Shown in pieces: positions 1 to 8,937 of a stretch of DNA of 64,000 nt. This DNA is from Janthinobacterium sp. GW458P (lineage in GTDB: Bacteria > Pseudomonadota > Gammaproteobacteria > Burkholderiales > Burkholderiaceae_D), in NCBI RefSeq assembly GCF_002127585.1, contig NZ_NEGZ01000004.1, forward strand, positions 76,732-140,731, read 5' to 3'. The notes below the pieces were generated by a model that was not told the DNA's origin, did not search any database, and saw only the letters and a list, made by a program, of their open reading frames with translations. Position 1 is the stretch's first letter. Every line of letters starts with the position of its first letter. A program made the position numbers and the translations under genes.

Positions 1-10
1 TCCTGTGGCA

Positions 11-412
11 TCAAGGCTGCGGATCGAAGCGCAAGGAGGCCGAATTGATGCAATAGCGCAAGCCGGTCGGCGGCGGGCCGTCCGGGAAGACGTGGCCCAG
101 GTGGGCGTCACAGACGGCGCAGACGATTTCCGTGCGCACCATGCCGTGGCTGCGGTCGACGATTTCCGTGACATTCGCCGGGTCCAGCGCCTGGAAATAG
201 CTGGGCCAGCCGCAGCCCGAGTCGAATTTCGTGTCCGAGGCGAACAAGGGCGTGTTGCAGCAGACGCAGGTGTAGACGCCGTGTTCATGGTGGTCCCAGA
301 ACTGGCCCGTGAACGCGCGTTCCGTGGCCGCGTGGCGCGTCACTTCGTATTGCATCGAGTCGAGCATGGCGCGCCATTCGGCGTCGGTTTTTCTGACTTT
401 ATTCGTGGTCAT
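11..412 (-). CDS. msrB: Peptide-methionine (R)-S-oxide reductase MsrB
   Basis: MsrB reduces the R epimer of methionine sulfoxide in damaged proteins, probably in the cytoplasm since no signal peptide is visible. The 133-residue product is full length for a single-domain MsrB. Zinc-site CxxC pairs sit at C49/C52 and C98/C101. The catalytic Cys is C121 in [11 protein letters not shown], and the GCGWPS motif is at about 66-71. The gene starts 9 bp after the selO stop codon on the same strand, so the two are probably co-transcribed as an oxidative-stress repair pair. The assignment is secure from motifs alone. Confidence 0.96.
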   Translation of the reverse strand: MTTNKVRKTDAEWRAMLDSMQYEVTRHAATERAFTGQFWDHHEHGVYTCVCCNTPLFASDTKFDSGCGWPSYFQALDPANVTEIVDRSHGMVRTEIVCAVCDAHLGHVFPDGPPPTGLRYCINSASLRFDPQP

Positions 413-421
413 AATGACTCC

Positions 422-1900
422 TTAGGATGAGCAGCTGACTTCAAGGTGGCTGGCCCAGTCGGGCGGCAGGGCCGCATAGTGCTGGTGTTCCGGCTGTTCG
501 TCAAATGGCTTTTGCAGTATTTCCAGCAATTTCGCCACTTCCGTGTAGTCCTGCTGCAGGGCTTTCTCGATGGCCACCTGCGCCAGGTAGTTGCGCAGCA
601 CGTATTTCGGGTTGACCCGGTCCATGGCCGCCCGGCGCCCGGCGTCAACGCTGTGCTCCTGCGCCAGGCGCGCGCGGTATTGCGCTGCCCACGCATCGAA
701 GGCGGGGCGGTCGATGAACATGTCGCGCAGCATGGTGTCATGTTCGGGCGCCGCTAGCTGCAGTGTAGACAAGGCGCGGAAGAAATTCGTGAAATCCACG
801 TGATTGGCTTGCATCAGCGCAAACATGCTGTCGAACAGGGCCGTATCGCCGTCCCGGCTCGCCTGCAAGCCCAGCTTGGCGCGCAGCAAGGCATTCATCT
901 TCTCCGCAAAGGCGGGTTGGTAGCTGTCCAGCGCCGCCTGCGCCAGTTCCACTTCGCCGATCAAGGGCAGCAAAGCCTGGCCCAGCGCATAGCAGTTCCA
1001 GTGGCCCACCTGCGGCTGGTTGGCGTAGGAATAGCGGCCCTGCTGGTCCGTATGGTTGCAGATGTGTTCGGCGTCAAACGCTTCCATGAAGCCGAAGGGG
1101 CCGTAATCGAGGGTCAGGCCGAGGATGGACATATTGTCCGTATTCATGACGCCATGCATGAAGCCGACGGCTTGCCATTGCGCGATCATGTGCGCCGTGC
1201 GCACGCACACTTCGGCCAGCAAGGCCTGGTATGGATTTGCTGCGGCGCGCAAAGCGGGATAAAAAGCGTCGATCACGTAATCGGCGAGGATTTTCAGTTC
1301 GTCCGGCTGCTTGCGGTAAAACCAGTGCTCGAACGAGCCGAAGCGCACGAACGTGGGCGCCATGCGCGTGACGACGGCCGCCGTCTCGACTGTTTCGCGC
1401 ATCACGCCTTGCTGCGAGCCCATGATGGACAGCGCGCGCGAGGTGGGGATGCCCAGCGCCGCCATGGCTTCCGAGCAGAGGAATTCGCGGATGGACGAGC
1501 GCAGCACGGCGCGTCCGTCGCCCATGCGCGAATACGGCGTGGCGCCGGCGCCTTTCAGCTGCAGCTCCAGCGGACCGCCTTGCGTGGCGATGTCGCCCAG
1601 CAGGATGGCGCGGCCGTCGCCCAACTGGCCGGCCCAGACGCCGAACTGGTGGCCCGAATACACGGCCGACAGGGGCTGCGAACGCTCGGCCACGGCATTG
1701 CCGATCAGCAACTCCACATAGTCGGGTTCGGCCAGGCGGGCCGCATCGAGGCCGATCAGGCTGGCAGCCGGCGCGCTGGCGGCGACGAAGTAGGGCGCGG
1801 GCAGGGGCGTGGGCATCAGCCGCGTATAGAACGCGGGCGGCAGGGCCGCAAAGGCGTTATCCAGTGGTAAGGTAGTAGCGCTGATGGCAATTCCATTCAA
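422..1900 (-). CDS. selO: Protein adenylyltransferase SelO (YdiU/UPF0061 family)
   Basis: SelO is a pseudokinase-fold enzyme that transfers AMP to protein hydroxyl groups and has been linked to redox homeostasis. Family motifs are clear: [29 protein letters not shown] followed by DYGPFGF, and a C-terminal SCSS whose Cys matches the redox Cys/Sec position. The frame is open up to a GTG at 2071 (549 aa), but homology begins only near [16 protein letters not shown] and that GTG lies inside a candidate operator. I therefore prefer a start near the TTG at 1900 (about 492 aa, the usual length). No strong Shine-Dalgarno supports any start. It is followed directly by msrB. Confidence 0.93.
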   Translation of the reverse strand: MNGIAISATTLPLDNAFAALPPAFYTRLMPTPLPAPYFVAASAPAASLIGLDAARLAEPDYVELLIGNAVAERSQPLSAVYSGHQFGVWAGQLGDGRAILLGDIATQGGPLELQLKGAGATPYSRMGDGRAVLRSSIREFLCSEAMAALGIPTSRALSIMGSQQGVMRETVETAAVVTRMAPTFVRFGSFEHWFYRKQPDELKILADYVIDAFYPALRAAANPYQALLAEVCVRTAHMIAQWQAVGFMHGVMNTDNMSILGLTLDYGPFGFMEAFDAEHICNHTDQQGRYSYANQPQVGHWNCYALGQALLPLIGEVELAQAALDSYQPAFAEKMNALLRAKLGLQASRDGDTALFDSMFALMQANHVDFTNFFRALSTLQLAAPEHDTMLRDMFIDRPAFDAWAAQYRARLAQEHSVDAGRRAAMDRVNPKYVLRNYLAQVAIEKALQQDYTEVAKLLEILQKPFDEQPEHQHYAALPPDWASHLEVSCSS

Positions 1901-2062
1901 GGTAGGTGCGCTGGCAGACGGCGCCAGCCTGGAATGCGATTTTACCGCACGGCGCCGCAGCGTGCGGCGGACGCCTTCTGGCCTGCCGTGGCGGGCTTGG
2001 GCAGGGTGAAAAACGGAATCAAAAATTCCATGCTGCAATGCAATATCGAAATGCGTTGACGA

Positions 2063-2084
2063 TTTCCGCACGACCGTACGAAAC
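2063..2084. promoter_or_regulatory. Candidate operator upstream of acyl-CoA ligase
   Basis: The sequence TTTCCGCACGACCGTACGAA is an imperfect palindrome around ACGACCGT (2070-2077). Its 10-mer ACGACCGTAC recurs exactly upstream of the thiolase (16092-16101), and a related ACGAGCGT site precedes the FadB-like gene (8856-8863). The size and symmetry would suit a TetR-type regulator. It lies about 55 bp before the ligase ATG and in the divergent selO/ligase spacer. The regulator is not in the window, so its identity is inference. Confidence 0.5.
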
Positions 2085-2138
2085 TAGGAAAAATCTGTCA
2101 ATTCCAACAATAACCGAGTAGCCACCCCAGGAGACACG

Positions 2139-3791
2139 ATGTCGGCATTCCCCTTGAGTCCAGTGATGGGCCAGATGATGAACCAGCCCCTGCTGATTTC
2201 CAGCATTATCGAGTTTGCAGCGCGTCATTATGGCGGCAGCGAAATCATTTCGCGGCGGGTCGAAGGCGATATGCACCGCTACACCTACCGCGATTGCCAC
2301 CAGCGCGCGCGCCGGCTGGCCAATGCCCTGCATGGCCTCGGCGTCGGCATGGGCGACCGGGTCGCCACCCTGGCCTGGAACGGCTACCGCCACCTGGAAG
2401 CCTACTATGCCGTGTCCGGCTCGGGCGCGGTCTTGCACACGATCAATCCGCGCCTGTTTCCCGACCAGATCGCCTATATCTCGAACCACGCCGAAGACCA
2501 GGTCTTGCTGTTCGACCTGACTTTCCTGCCCGTGGTGGAGAAAATCGCCGCCGACTGCACCTTTGTCCGCCATTTCGTGCTGATGTGCGACCGCGACCGC
2601 ATGCCCGCCAGCAGCAGCATCCCCGACCTGCTGTGCTATGAAGACCTGATCGCCACGCATTCCGACGATTACGCGTGGCCCTTGTTCGATGAAAACGCGG
2701 CCGCCACCCTGTGCTATACGTCGGGCACGACGGGCAATCCCAAGGGCGCCCTGTATTCGCACCGCTCGACCGTGCTGCACGCCTATGCCTCGGCCATGCC
2801 CAGCGCCCTGAACGTGCGCGCCTCCGATACCGTGCTGCCCGTCGTGCCCATGTTCCACGTGAATGCCTGGGGCTTGCCGTATTCCGTGCCCCTGTCCGGC
2901 GCGCGCATGGTGTTCCCCGGCGCGGCGCTGGACGGCAAGTCGCTGTATGAATTGTTCGAGGCGGAAAAAGTGACGTTCTCGGCCGGCGTGCCCACCGTCT
3001 GGCTGGGCTTGCTGAACCATGCCTTGCAGAATGACTTGAAATTCTCCTCCTTCCGCCGCACGGTGATCGGCGGCGCGGCGTGCCCGCCGGCCATGATGGA
3101 TACCCTGATCGACAAGTTCGACATCGAGGTCATCCACGCCTGGGGCATGACGGAAATGTCGCCGCTGGGCACGGCAGGGGGCTTGCAGACCAAGCACCTG
3201 GACTTGCCGAAAGCCGAACAGCGCAAGATCCTGCAAAAGCAGGGCCATGCGATCTACGGCGTGGACATGAAGATCGTCGACGACGACGGCAAGGAGTTGC
3301 CGTGGGATGGCGTGGCCTACGGCCATCTGCTCGTGAAAGGGCCGTGGATCATCGCCTCGTACTACAAGAACGAGGGCGGCGACGCGCTGCAGGACGGCTG
3401 GTTCCCCACGGGCGACGTGGCCACCATCGACGCGGACGGCTACATGCAGATCACGGACCGCAGCAAGGACGTGATCAAGTCGGGCGGCGAGTGGATCGGC
3501 ACGATCGACCTGGAAAACCTGGCCATGGCCCACCCGGCCGTGCTGCAGGCGGCCTGCATCGGCGTGTTCCACCCGAAATGGGATGAGCGCCCCGTGCTTG
3601 TGGTGGTATTGCGCCCCGGCATGACGGTCACGCGCGAAGCGTTATTGCAGTTTTTCGACGGCAAGATCGCCAAGTGGTGGACGCCCGACGACGTGCTGTT
3701 CATCGACGCCTTGCCCATGGGCGCCACGGGCAAGATCCAGAAGAACAAGCTGCGCGAGCAGTTCAAGGGGCACCGGCTGCCCGGCATGTAA
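2139..3791 (+). CDS. Fatty acyl-CoA synthetase (AMP-forming)
   Basis: This ANL-superfamily ligase of 550 residues activates a medium- or long-chain fatty acid to its CoA thioester through an acyl-adenylate. The P-loop YTSGTTGNPKG is at about 193-203. A5-type HAWGMTEMSP, A7-type GWFPTGDVATID and A8/hinge DRSKDVIKSGGEW are all present, as is the C-terminal lysine motif GATGKIQKNKLR. The start ATG follows AGGAGACACG. The DRSKDVIKSGGEWI pattern is typical of long-chain and dicarboxylate-type acyl-CoA ligases; chain length cannot be read from sequence. A putative shared fatty-acid operator lies just upstream. Confidence 0.92.
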   Translation: MSAFPLSPVMGQMMNQPLLISSIIEFAARHYGGSEIISRRVEGDMHRYTYRDCHQRARRLANALHGLGVGMGDRVATLAWNGYRHLEAYYAVSGSGAVLHTINPRLFPDQIAYISNHAEDQVLLFDLTFLPVVEKIAADCTFVRHFVLMCDRDRMPASSSIPDLLCYEDLIATHSDDYAWPLFDENAAATLCYTSGTTGNPKGALYSHRSTVLHAYASAMPSALNVRASDTVLPVVPMFHVNAWGLPYSVPLSGARMVFPGAALDGKSLYELFEAEKVTFSAGVPTVWLGLLNHALQNDLKFSSFRRTVIGGAACPPAMMDTLIDKFDIEVIHAWGMTEMSPLGTAGGLQTKHLDLPKAEQRKILQKQGHAIYGVDMKIVDDDGKELPWDGVAYGHLLVKGPWIIASYYKNEGGDALQDGWFPTGDVATIDADGYMQITDRSKDVIKSGGEWIGTIDLENLAMAHPAVLQAACIGVFHPKWDERPVLVVVLRPGMTVTREALLQFFDGKIAKWWTPDDVLFIDALPMGATGKIQKNKLREQFKGHRLPGM

Positions 3792-3797
3792 AGCCGC

Positions 3798-5321
3798 CTA
3801 GGCCGCCTGCGGCAGCGCCGCCCCCAGCTTTTCCAGCAGGTGGTCGCACTGGAAGACGGACAGGGTCTGGCGCTGCGCCTCCGTGCCGATATCAAGCATT
3901 TCATCCATCTCGCTGCGCAGGTCGTCGTGCGTGCCGGTGCGGATGATTTGCGGCGCCGCAAAGCGCTGGCTGTCGGAAATGGTCATGATGTTATCGACGT
4001 GGTCGACGAGGAAGCCATAGCGTTCGTCGCCCCGTTCCACGATCAAAATCTTGCCGCTGCTGGCGTCCGGCAGGGGCGGCATCGCATACAGCCGGCGCAG
4101 GTCGATGATGCTGATCATTTGCTGGCGCAGCTTGAGCATGCCGCGCATGCAGGCCGGCATGCCCGGCGGCGTCGTGATGGCGCCGCTGAAGTCGATGATT
4201 TCGCGCACTTGCCCGATCTCCACGGCGAACGGCGTTTCCACGGTAAACGTGATGTAGACGCGGCGCCGCGCCTGGTGCGTGGCGGCGCTCGTTTCCGCAT
4301 CGGCCGGATACAGGCGCGCGTGGCCGTCGCGCATCTCGACGATTTCCGTTTGCGACAGGATTTCTTTGTGGTCCAGGTAAATGATGTCGCCCAGGCCTTC
4401 TCGCGTGATGCAGCCGGCGAACATGGCGGCGCGCGCCTTGCTCAGCAGGGGAATCGGCAGTACTTCGTCGCCAAAGAAATGCACGATGCTGTCGATGGAA
4501 TCGACAAGGAAGCCTACGCTCGTGTCGCCCAGCCGCACGACGATGACGCGCTGGTCCAGGGTGGCCGCCTTGGCCGCCTTGGCCGCCGCGGCCGGTTCTG
4601 CCGCCTGCAGCAGGGCGCCGAAATCGACGACGGCCACCTGGCTGCCGCGAAAATGCATGCGGCCCAGGCACAGCGCGCTGTTCAGCAGGGAGCTGTGCAG
4701 CTCCGGCACCTTGATGATTTCCTGGATGGCCAGCATTTCAAAGGCAAACGTGGCGCCGGCCGCATGGAAGCTGACGCACCGGCGGCGTTCGCCCTGCGCA
4801 TGGCGGCGGGCCGTGCCGGGCCTGGCGCCGGTCGCCTGCAGGGCCAGCACGTGGGGCACGTTTTCGATGTGCAGCAGGGCGTGCGGGTCGAGGATTTGCA
4901 GCAGGCGCGCGCCGCCGCCGAGCAAGATCGTGCCGGCAATGACGGCGTGGGCGTCGCCGCTCGCATAGTGCAGGGCGCTGCGGTCGCTGGCGGGCACGCG
5001 CAGGATTTCGCCCGTCTCCTGGAAGACGATGCCGACGAGCACCTGCTGGAAGTCGAGGATGGCGATCTTGTCCGTGGCCACGGCGCGCGGCGCATCGGCG
5101 CGGAACAGCCGGCCCAGGTTGACCACCGGAATGACGCTGCCGCGCAAGGTAAACATGCCTTCCAGATAGGGCGGCGACAGGGGCAGGGCGGTGACCCTGG
5201 CCGGGTAGTTGACCACTTCGCGGATGCAGCTGGCGGGCAGGGCGAATTCATCGCCGCCGAGAAAGAAGGAGCCGAACAGTTCCGTGGCGCCGCCGCCCTC
5301 GCGTCCTTCATGCATGTCCAT
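3798..5321 (-). CDS. Triple-CheW-domain coupling protein
   Basis: The 507-residue protein has three tandem CheW-like SH3 domains, at roughly residues 12-150, 170-320 and 335-485. Each shows the hallmark pattern of an I(R/Q)E(V/I/I)(V/I) segment (CIREVV, AIQEII, QVREII), then MRG-type and VVD/IIDL strands (MFTLRGSVIPVVNL, MHFRGSQVAVVDF, MLKLRQQMISIIDL) and a late GFLVDxxD strand (GFLVDSIDSI, GFLVDHVDNI). CheW couples CheA to receptors; three linked modules suggest a scaffold bridging several receptors or kinases. Its start overlaps the cheD stop by 14 bp, so it is the last gene of the receptor-cheR-cheD operon. No CheA is encoded nearby. Confidence 0.9.
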   Translation of the reverse strand: MDMHEGREGGGATELFGSFFLGGDEFALPASCIREVVNYPARVTALPLSPPYLEGMFTLRGSVIPVVNLGRLFRADAPRAVATDKIAILDFQQVLVGIVFQETGEILRVPASDRSALHYASGDAHAVIAGTILLGGGARLLQILDPHALLHIENVPHVLALQATGARPGTARRHAQGERRRCVSFHAAGATFAFEMLAIQEIIKVPELHSSLLNSALCLGRMHFRGSQVAVVDFGALLQAAEPAAAAKAAKAATLDQRVIVVRLGDTSVGFLVDSIDSIVHFFGDEVLPIPLLSKARAAMFAGCITREGLGDIIYLDHKEILSQTEIVEMRDGHARLYPADAETSAATHQARRRVYITFTVETPFAVEIGQVREIIDFSGAITTPPGMPACMRGMLKLRQQMISIIDLRRLYAMPPLPDASSGKILIVERGDERYGFLVDHVDNIMTISDSQRFAAPQIIRTGTHDDLRSEMDEMLDIGTEAQRQTLSVFQCDHLLEKLGAALPQAA

Positions 5322-5862
5322 ACGCGCTTTCCTTGCGTTGAGTCAAACCGGCTGGCGCCACGACGTCGACGACGGCATAGCTGTGGCGGGCGCAATCGAT
5401 CAGCAACTGGCGCCCGTGGTTCCCGCCCAGCGCGCAAAAACTCACGCGCAAGCCGCATTGGGCCAGGTATTTCTGCGCCGCCTGCGCATTTTGCCGGCCC
5501 ACCTGCAGGCGGCCATGGACGTGGGCGGGGCCGAACATGCTGGCGCCGCCCGCCAGCACCACCTCGATATCGGCGTAATCGGCCTGGCGCGCGCCCATCA
5601 GGCGCAGCAGCGCAGGCACGGCCTGGCTCACATAGCGTGCAGTCAGGGCGCATGCATCCGGCGCGCCCGCGGCACTGCCGGCGTGCGGCGCTTCGGGCAG
5701 CAGGCAGTGGGCCAGGCCGCAGCAATGGCCCTTCTTCCAGAGCAAACCGATGCCGATGCAGGACCCGAGCAGCGCCTGCAGCTGCTCGTCGCGCGTGCCC
5801 ACGCTCAGCTGCCCCATGCCGACAAGCTGCAGCGGCAGGCCGGGGTCGACGATGGTGCTCAT
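5308..5862 (-). CDS. cheD: Chemoreceptor glutamine deamidase CheD
   Basis: CheD deamidates specific receptor glutamines to glutamates and can bind CheC phosphatases. The 184-residue product carries the catalytic cysteine in LLGSCIGIG (C35) and the histidine in GLAHCLLPE (H52). The third residue of the papain-like triad, a Thr six positions before the Cys in the Thermotoga enzyme, is Gln29 here by simple spacing, so activity may differ. The GGASMFG and GRQNA motifs are family-typical. The start ATG overlaps the cheR stop as ATGA, indicating translational coupling. Confidence 0.9.
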   Translation of the reverse strand: MSTIVDPGLPLQLVGMGQLSVGTRDEQLQALLGSCIGIGLLWKKGHCCGLAHCLLPEAPHAGSAAGAPDACALTARYVSQAVPALLRLMGARQADYADIEVVLAGGASMFGPAHVHGRLQVGRQNAQAAQKYLAQCGLRVSFCALGGNHGRQLLIDCARHSYAVVDVVAPAGLTQRKESAYGHA

Positions 5863-6683
5863 GCGCTGCCCGCCTTGTAAATCATGGGGAACTCGAACTG
5901 GTAGCCGGTGCCCAGGCGGGCGATGCTTTCCGACTCGCCCAGGATCAGCCGGCCATCGTCCCTGAGGCTGGCGCGCGCCTGGCGCAGCACGGTTTCCTGG
6001 TGCTCCGCGTCGAAATAAATCAGCACGTTGCGCAGGAATACGAGGTCGAACCGCCGCGCGGGGCGCAGCACATCGAGCAGATTGTGCTGCGCAAAGCTGA
6101 CGTGCCGCCGCAGTTCCTCGTTGACCTGCACGCCATGCGGCGACGGCGTGAAGTATTTGCGCAGCAATTCCGGGTGCGACAGGCGGATGCGCTCGACGGA
6201 GCGCCCGCTGTACTGGCCCGCCTTCGCTGCGGCGAGGATGTGCCGTGAAATGTCGCTGGCCAGGATCTGGTAGCGGAAGGCGGGCGCTTGCAGCCGGAAT
6301 TGCTCGCACAGCATGGCGATCGAATACAGTTCCTCGCCGCTGGCCGCGGCCGCCGACCACACGTTCAGGCAGCCGTCCGGATGGGCGCGCGCCCAGGCGG
6401 GCAGGTAGCGGTCGCGGAAGTAGTCCCAGATGTGCGGCGTGCGGAAGAACAGGGTGTCGTTGGTGGTCACCAGGTCGATGAAATGGGCTACCTCGTCGCC
6501 GTCGCTGGCCACGCGCTCCAGGTACGCCTGGTAGCTGTGCAGGGCCAGCGCCTGCAGCCGGGGCTGCAAGCGCCGTTCCAGCAGCACGCTCTTGCGCGCC
6601 GTCATGGCGATGCCCGTATGCTGGCGCACCAGGGCGATCAGGGTCGTCAGGACTTCGGGCGTCAAGGTGGCCGCGTGGCTCAT
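5859..6683 (-). CDS. cheR: Chemotaxis protein methyltransferase CheR
   Basis: CheR transfers methyl groups from S-adenosylmethionine to receptor glutamates. At 274 residues it is full length, with the N-terminal helical domain (about 1-75) and the Rossmann domain. The SAM-binding segment reads VWSAAAASGEELYSIAM, where most relatives have an A-G-C-S-T-G-E-E-P-Y core. The strand motifs LASDIS, FDLVFLRNVLIYFD and RLILGESES follow. It lies 3 bp after the receptor gene and overlaps cheD by ATGA, so its natural substrate is probably that receptor. Confidence 0.93.
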   Translation of the reverse strand: MSHAATLTPEVLTTLIALVRQHTGIAMTARKSVLLERRLQPRLQALALHSYQAYLERVASDGDEVAHFIDLVTTNDTLFFRTPHIWDYFRDRYLPAWARAHPDGCLNVWSAAAASGEELYSIAMLCEQFRLQAPAFRYQILASDISRHILAAAKAGQYSGRSVERIRLSHPELLRKYFTPSPHGVQVNEELRRHVSFAQHNLLDVLRPARRFDLVFLRNVLIYFDAEHQETVLRQARASLRDDGRLILGESESIARLGTGYQFEFPMIYKAGSA

Positions 6684-6686
6684 CGT

Positions 6687-8384
6687 CTACACCACGAAGC
6701 CGGAAACGGTCTGGTTCAGGCTGCCCGCGCGCTCGTTCAGGCCATCCGTGGAGCGGGCGATGCTGTCGCAGTTGGCGGCCGACTTTTCCGTTTCCTCGGC
6801 GATGTACTGGATCGCTGTCGACACTTCGCGCGCCGTCAGCAGCTGCTCGTTGGCCGCCTTCGAGATGTCCGAGATGGCCAGCGTGGTCTTGGCCACGCCC
6901 GAGACGATCTTGTCGAAGGCGTCGCTGGCCTGGCGCGAAATCTCGCTGCCGGTGGAGACGCGCTTGACGGATTCGTTGATCAGCTTGGAAATCTCTTTTG
7001 TTGCCTGCGAGGAACGCTCGGCCAGCTTGCGCACCTCGTCGGCGACGACGGAAAAGCCCAGGCCGTGCTCGCCCGCGCGCGCCGCCTCGATGGCCGCGTT
7101 GAAGGCCAGCATATTCGTCTGGCTGGCGATCTCGCTGATGACCTTGACGATTTCGCCGATGTCTTCCGACGAGCGGTTGATCAGGTCCATCGCCTCGATG
7201 GACTTGGCGACGGCGCGCGCGCCCGCTTCCGCCTCCTGCTGCGTGGCTTTGGCCAGCGAGTCGGCGCTCGAGGTGTTTTCGGCGATGGAATTGATGGAAA
7301 ACGTCAGGCCGTCGATGGAGGCGTTCATTTCCTCCACCGTCGCGCCCAGCGCCTGCGTGCCCACGGCCACGCCCGTGGCCCGCTCGGCGATCGTGTGCGA
7401 GGCGTCGGCAAAGCCGTTCGCCGCCGACACCACGTTGCCGATCACGCCACGCAGGTCGGTAATCATCTTGCTGATGCCGCCGGCCAGCAGGTCGATCGGT
7501 TCCTCGCCTTCGGGCACGATATGGCACGTCAGGTCGCCCTGGGCCGCGCGCGCCACCGATTCGAGCAGGGCGTTGACCTTGCGGCTGTCGCTGGCGGACC
7601 TGGCCTGGATGCTGTTTTCCAGGTTTACCTGGTCCGTGATGTCGATGGCGAACTTGACCACTTTATAGGGCTTGCCGTTCAGGTCGAGGATGGGATTGTA
7701 GGTGGCCTGTATCCACACCACCTTGCCGTGGTTGCCCAGGCGCTTGTAGCGGCCGCTGTCGAACTCGCCGCGGTTGAGCTTTTGCCAGAATTTCTTGTAG
7801 TCGGTGCTGCCCGCGTACTCGGGCTCGCAGAACAGGCGGTGATGTTCGCCCTTGATATCGCTCAAGTCGTAGCCCATGACGGCGAGGAAATTGTCGTTCG
7901 CGTCGAGCACGTTGCCGTGCATGTCGAACTCGATCACGGCCTGCGCCTTGCCGATGGCGCTGACCTTGCCCTCGTATTCGGCGTTGCGCGTCTTCATGGC
8001 CGTGACGTCGGTAGCGAACTTGATGACTTTATACGGCTTGCCGTTCGCGTCGAGGATGGGGTTGTACGACGCGTTGATCCACACTTCGCGCCCATCCCTG
8101 GCGCGGCGCTTGTATTCGCCCTGGTCGAATTCGCCCCGTCCCAGCTTGGCCCAGAAGTTGCTGTATTCATCCGTTTTCACATACTCGGGGTCGCAGAGGA
8201 TGGCATGGTGCTTGCCTTGCACTTCGGCCAAGGTATAGCCGAGCACGCGCAGGAAATTGTCATTCGCATGCAGGATGGTGCCGTCGAGTTCGAATTCGAT
8301 GACGGCCTGGACACGGTTCAGTGCCGTATTTATCGCTTGTAAGTCCAGACCCTGGGAGTGGCTGACATGGCTGGCTGCGTCCAT
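6687..8384 (-). CDS. Soluble PAS-PAS methyl-accepting chemotaxis protein (BdlA-like layout)
   Basis: A 565-residue receptor with no transmembrane segment. Two PAS/PAC sensor modules (about 22-135 and 145-258) are near repeats of each other ([10 protein letters not shown] / [24 protein letters not shown] / [14 protein letters not shown]). They are followed by a short HAMP-like linker and a signalling coiled coil with the conserved hairpin tip ([20 protein letters not shown]). PAS-PAS-MCP is the layout of Pseudomonas BdlA, a biofilm-dispersal regulator, so intracellular redox or energy sensing is a reasonable inference. It is the first gene of a four-gene operon with cheR, cheD and the triple-CheW protein. 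Confidence 0.92.
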   Translation of the reverse strand: MDAASHVSHSQGLDLQAINTALNRVQAVIEFELDGTILHANDNFLRVLGYTLAEVQGKHHAILCDPEYVKTDEYSNFWAKLGRGEFDQGEYKRRARDGREVWINASYNPILDANGKPYKVIKFATDVTAMKTRNAEYEGKVSAIGKAQAVIEFDMHGNVLDANDNFLAVMGYDLSDIKGEHHRLFCEPEYAGSTDYKKFWQKLNRGEFDSGRYKRLGNHGKVVWIQATYNPILDLNGKPYKVVKFAIDITDQVNLENSIQARSASDSRKVNALLESVARAAQGDLTCHIVPEGEEPIDLLAGGISKMITDLRGVIGNVVSAANGFADASHTIAERATGVAVGTQALGATVEEMNASIDGLTFSINSIAENTSSADSLAKATQQEAEAGARAVAKSIEAMDLINRSSEDIGEIVKVISEIASQTNMLAFNAAIEAARAGEHGLGFSVVADEVRKLAERSSQATKEISKLINESVKRVSTGSEISRQASDAFDKIVSGVAKTTLAISDISKAANEQLLTAREVSTAIQYIAEETEKSAANCDSIARSTDGLNERAGSLNQTVSGFVV

Positions 8385-8570
8385 AATGTTTCCTTCGGTG
8401 TGAGAAGAGGAATGGGGGCGATCAGGCTGCGCTTATTATTTTTCTGCTATCCATATAAGGCAGCGATGTTATTGCATCGGTTCGCGCCTGGTGATAATCG
8501 GTGAGAATGTGCGCGATGAACGGCAGCCAGTGCCGGTCCCGCGGTTTGCATTAACATAAATAAATTGTAG

Positions 8571-8592
8571 ATTATTGATTTGAATCAATAAT
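8571..8592. promoter_or_regulatory. Perfect AT-rich palindrome, possible operator
   Basis: ATTATTGATT and AATCAATAAT form perfect 10-bp arms around TG. The site lies in the AT-rich spacer, about 190 bp upstream of the receptor start and 350 bp upstream of the FadB-like start. No T-run follows in a way that would make a good terminator, so a protein-binding site is more likely than an RNA hairpin. Its owner is unknown. Confidence 0.4.
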
Positions 8593-8847
8593 TTTATTAT
8601 TCCCCAGCGTTTGGCGAAAAACAAGGGGCGGGAATAAATAATGTAAAAACTGTCGTAATTGACCCAGGCCGGCATATACCAGACGCATTCTTTCGTAATA
8701 TAAAACGTCGTTATTATTATTGTGTTTTTATTATTTAAATGAATATTCAAGCGATAGCTTCTACTGGAACTTGCTGCTTGCAGCAGAATCTTTCCGCAAA
8801 CGTTGCGGTACCATGGCAAACAATGCATGCCGTAGCGGAAAACGATA

Positions 8848-8871
8848 AAAATAATACGAGCGTTCTTTTAT
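8848..8871. promoter_or_regulatory. Candidate fatty-acid operator upstream of FadB-like gene
   Basis: An imperfect palindrome centred on ACGAGCGT (8856-8863), flanked by A-rich left and T-rich right arms (AAATAATACG / CGTTCTTTTA). It resembles the ACGACCGT sites before the acyl-CoA ligase and the thiolase. A TATAGT (8876-8881) just downstream could be a -10 element, which would place the site over the promoter. Regulator identity is not visible. Confidence 0.45.
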
Positions 8872-8937
8872 ACGGTATAGTGAAGCTTCATCCCTTGCAA
8901 CCACCTCATACTTGAGCAAAACCAATAAGGAAGAGAC

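Larger units (their letters stand above)
8385..8937. other. AT-rich intergenic region without a convincing gene
   Basis: This 553-bp gap separates the divergent receptor operon and the FadB-like gene. Much of 8540-8760 is strikingly AT-rich against the GC-rich surroundings, with runs of TTATTATT and a 22-bp palindrome. Open frames here (for example 8469-8828 minus) show no protein-like composition and I reject them. The right part carries the candidate promoter and operator of the FadB-like gene. The AT-rich block could be a promoter or H-NS/MvaT-type silencing region; that is inference. Confidence 0.6.

Noticed and set aside
3840..6248. Very long plus-strand frame opposite the CheW-CheD-CheR genes
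   Set aside because: It is the antisense of real genes, with the Arg/Ala/His-rich composition typical of GC-rich shadow frames.
6288..8342. 684-codon plus-strand frame opposite the PAS-PAS receptor
   Set aside because: Antisense shadow; the minus strand encodes a clear methyl-accepting protein.
8469..8828. Minus-strand 119-codon frame in the AT-rich spacer
   Set aside because: No protein-like composition, no ribosome-binding site and it covers the AT-rich regulatory stretch.
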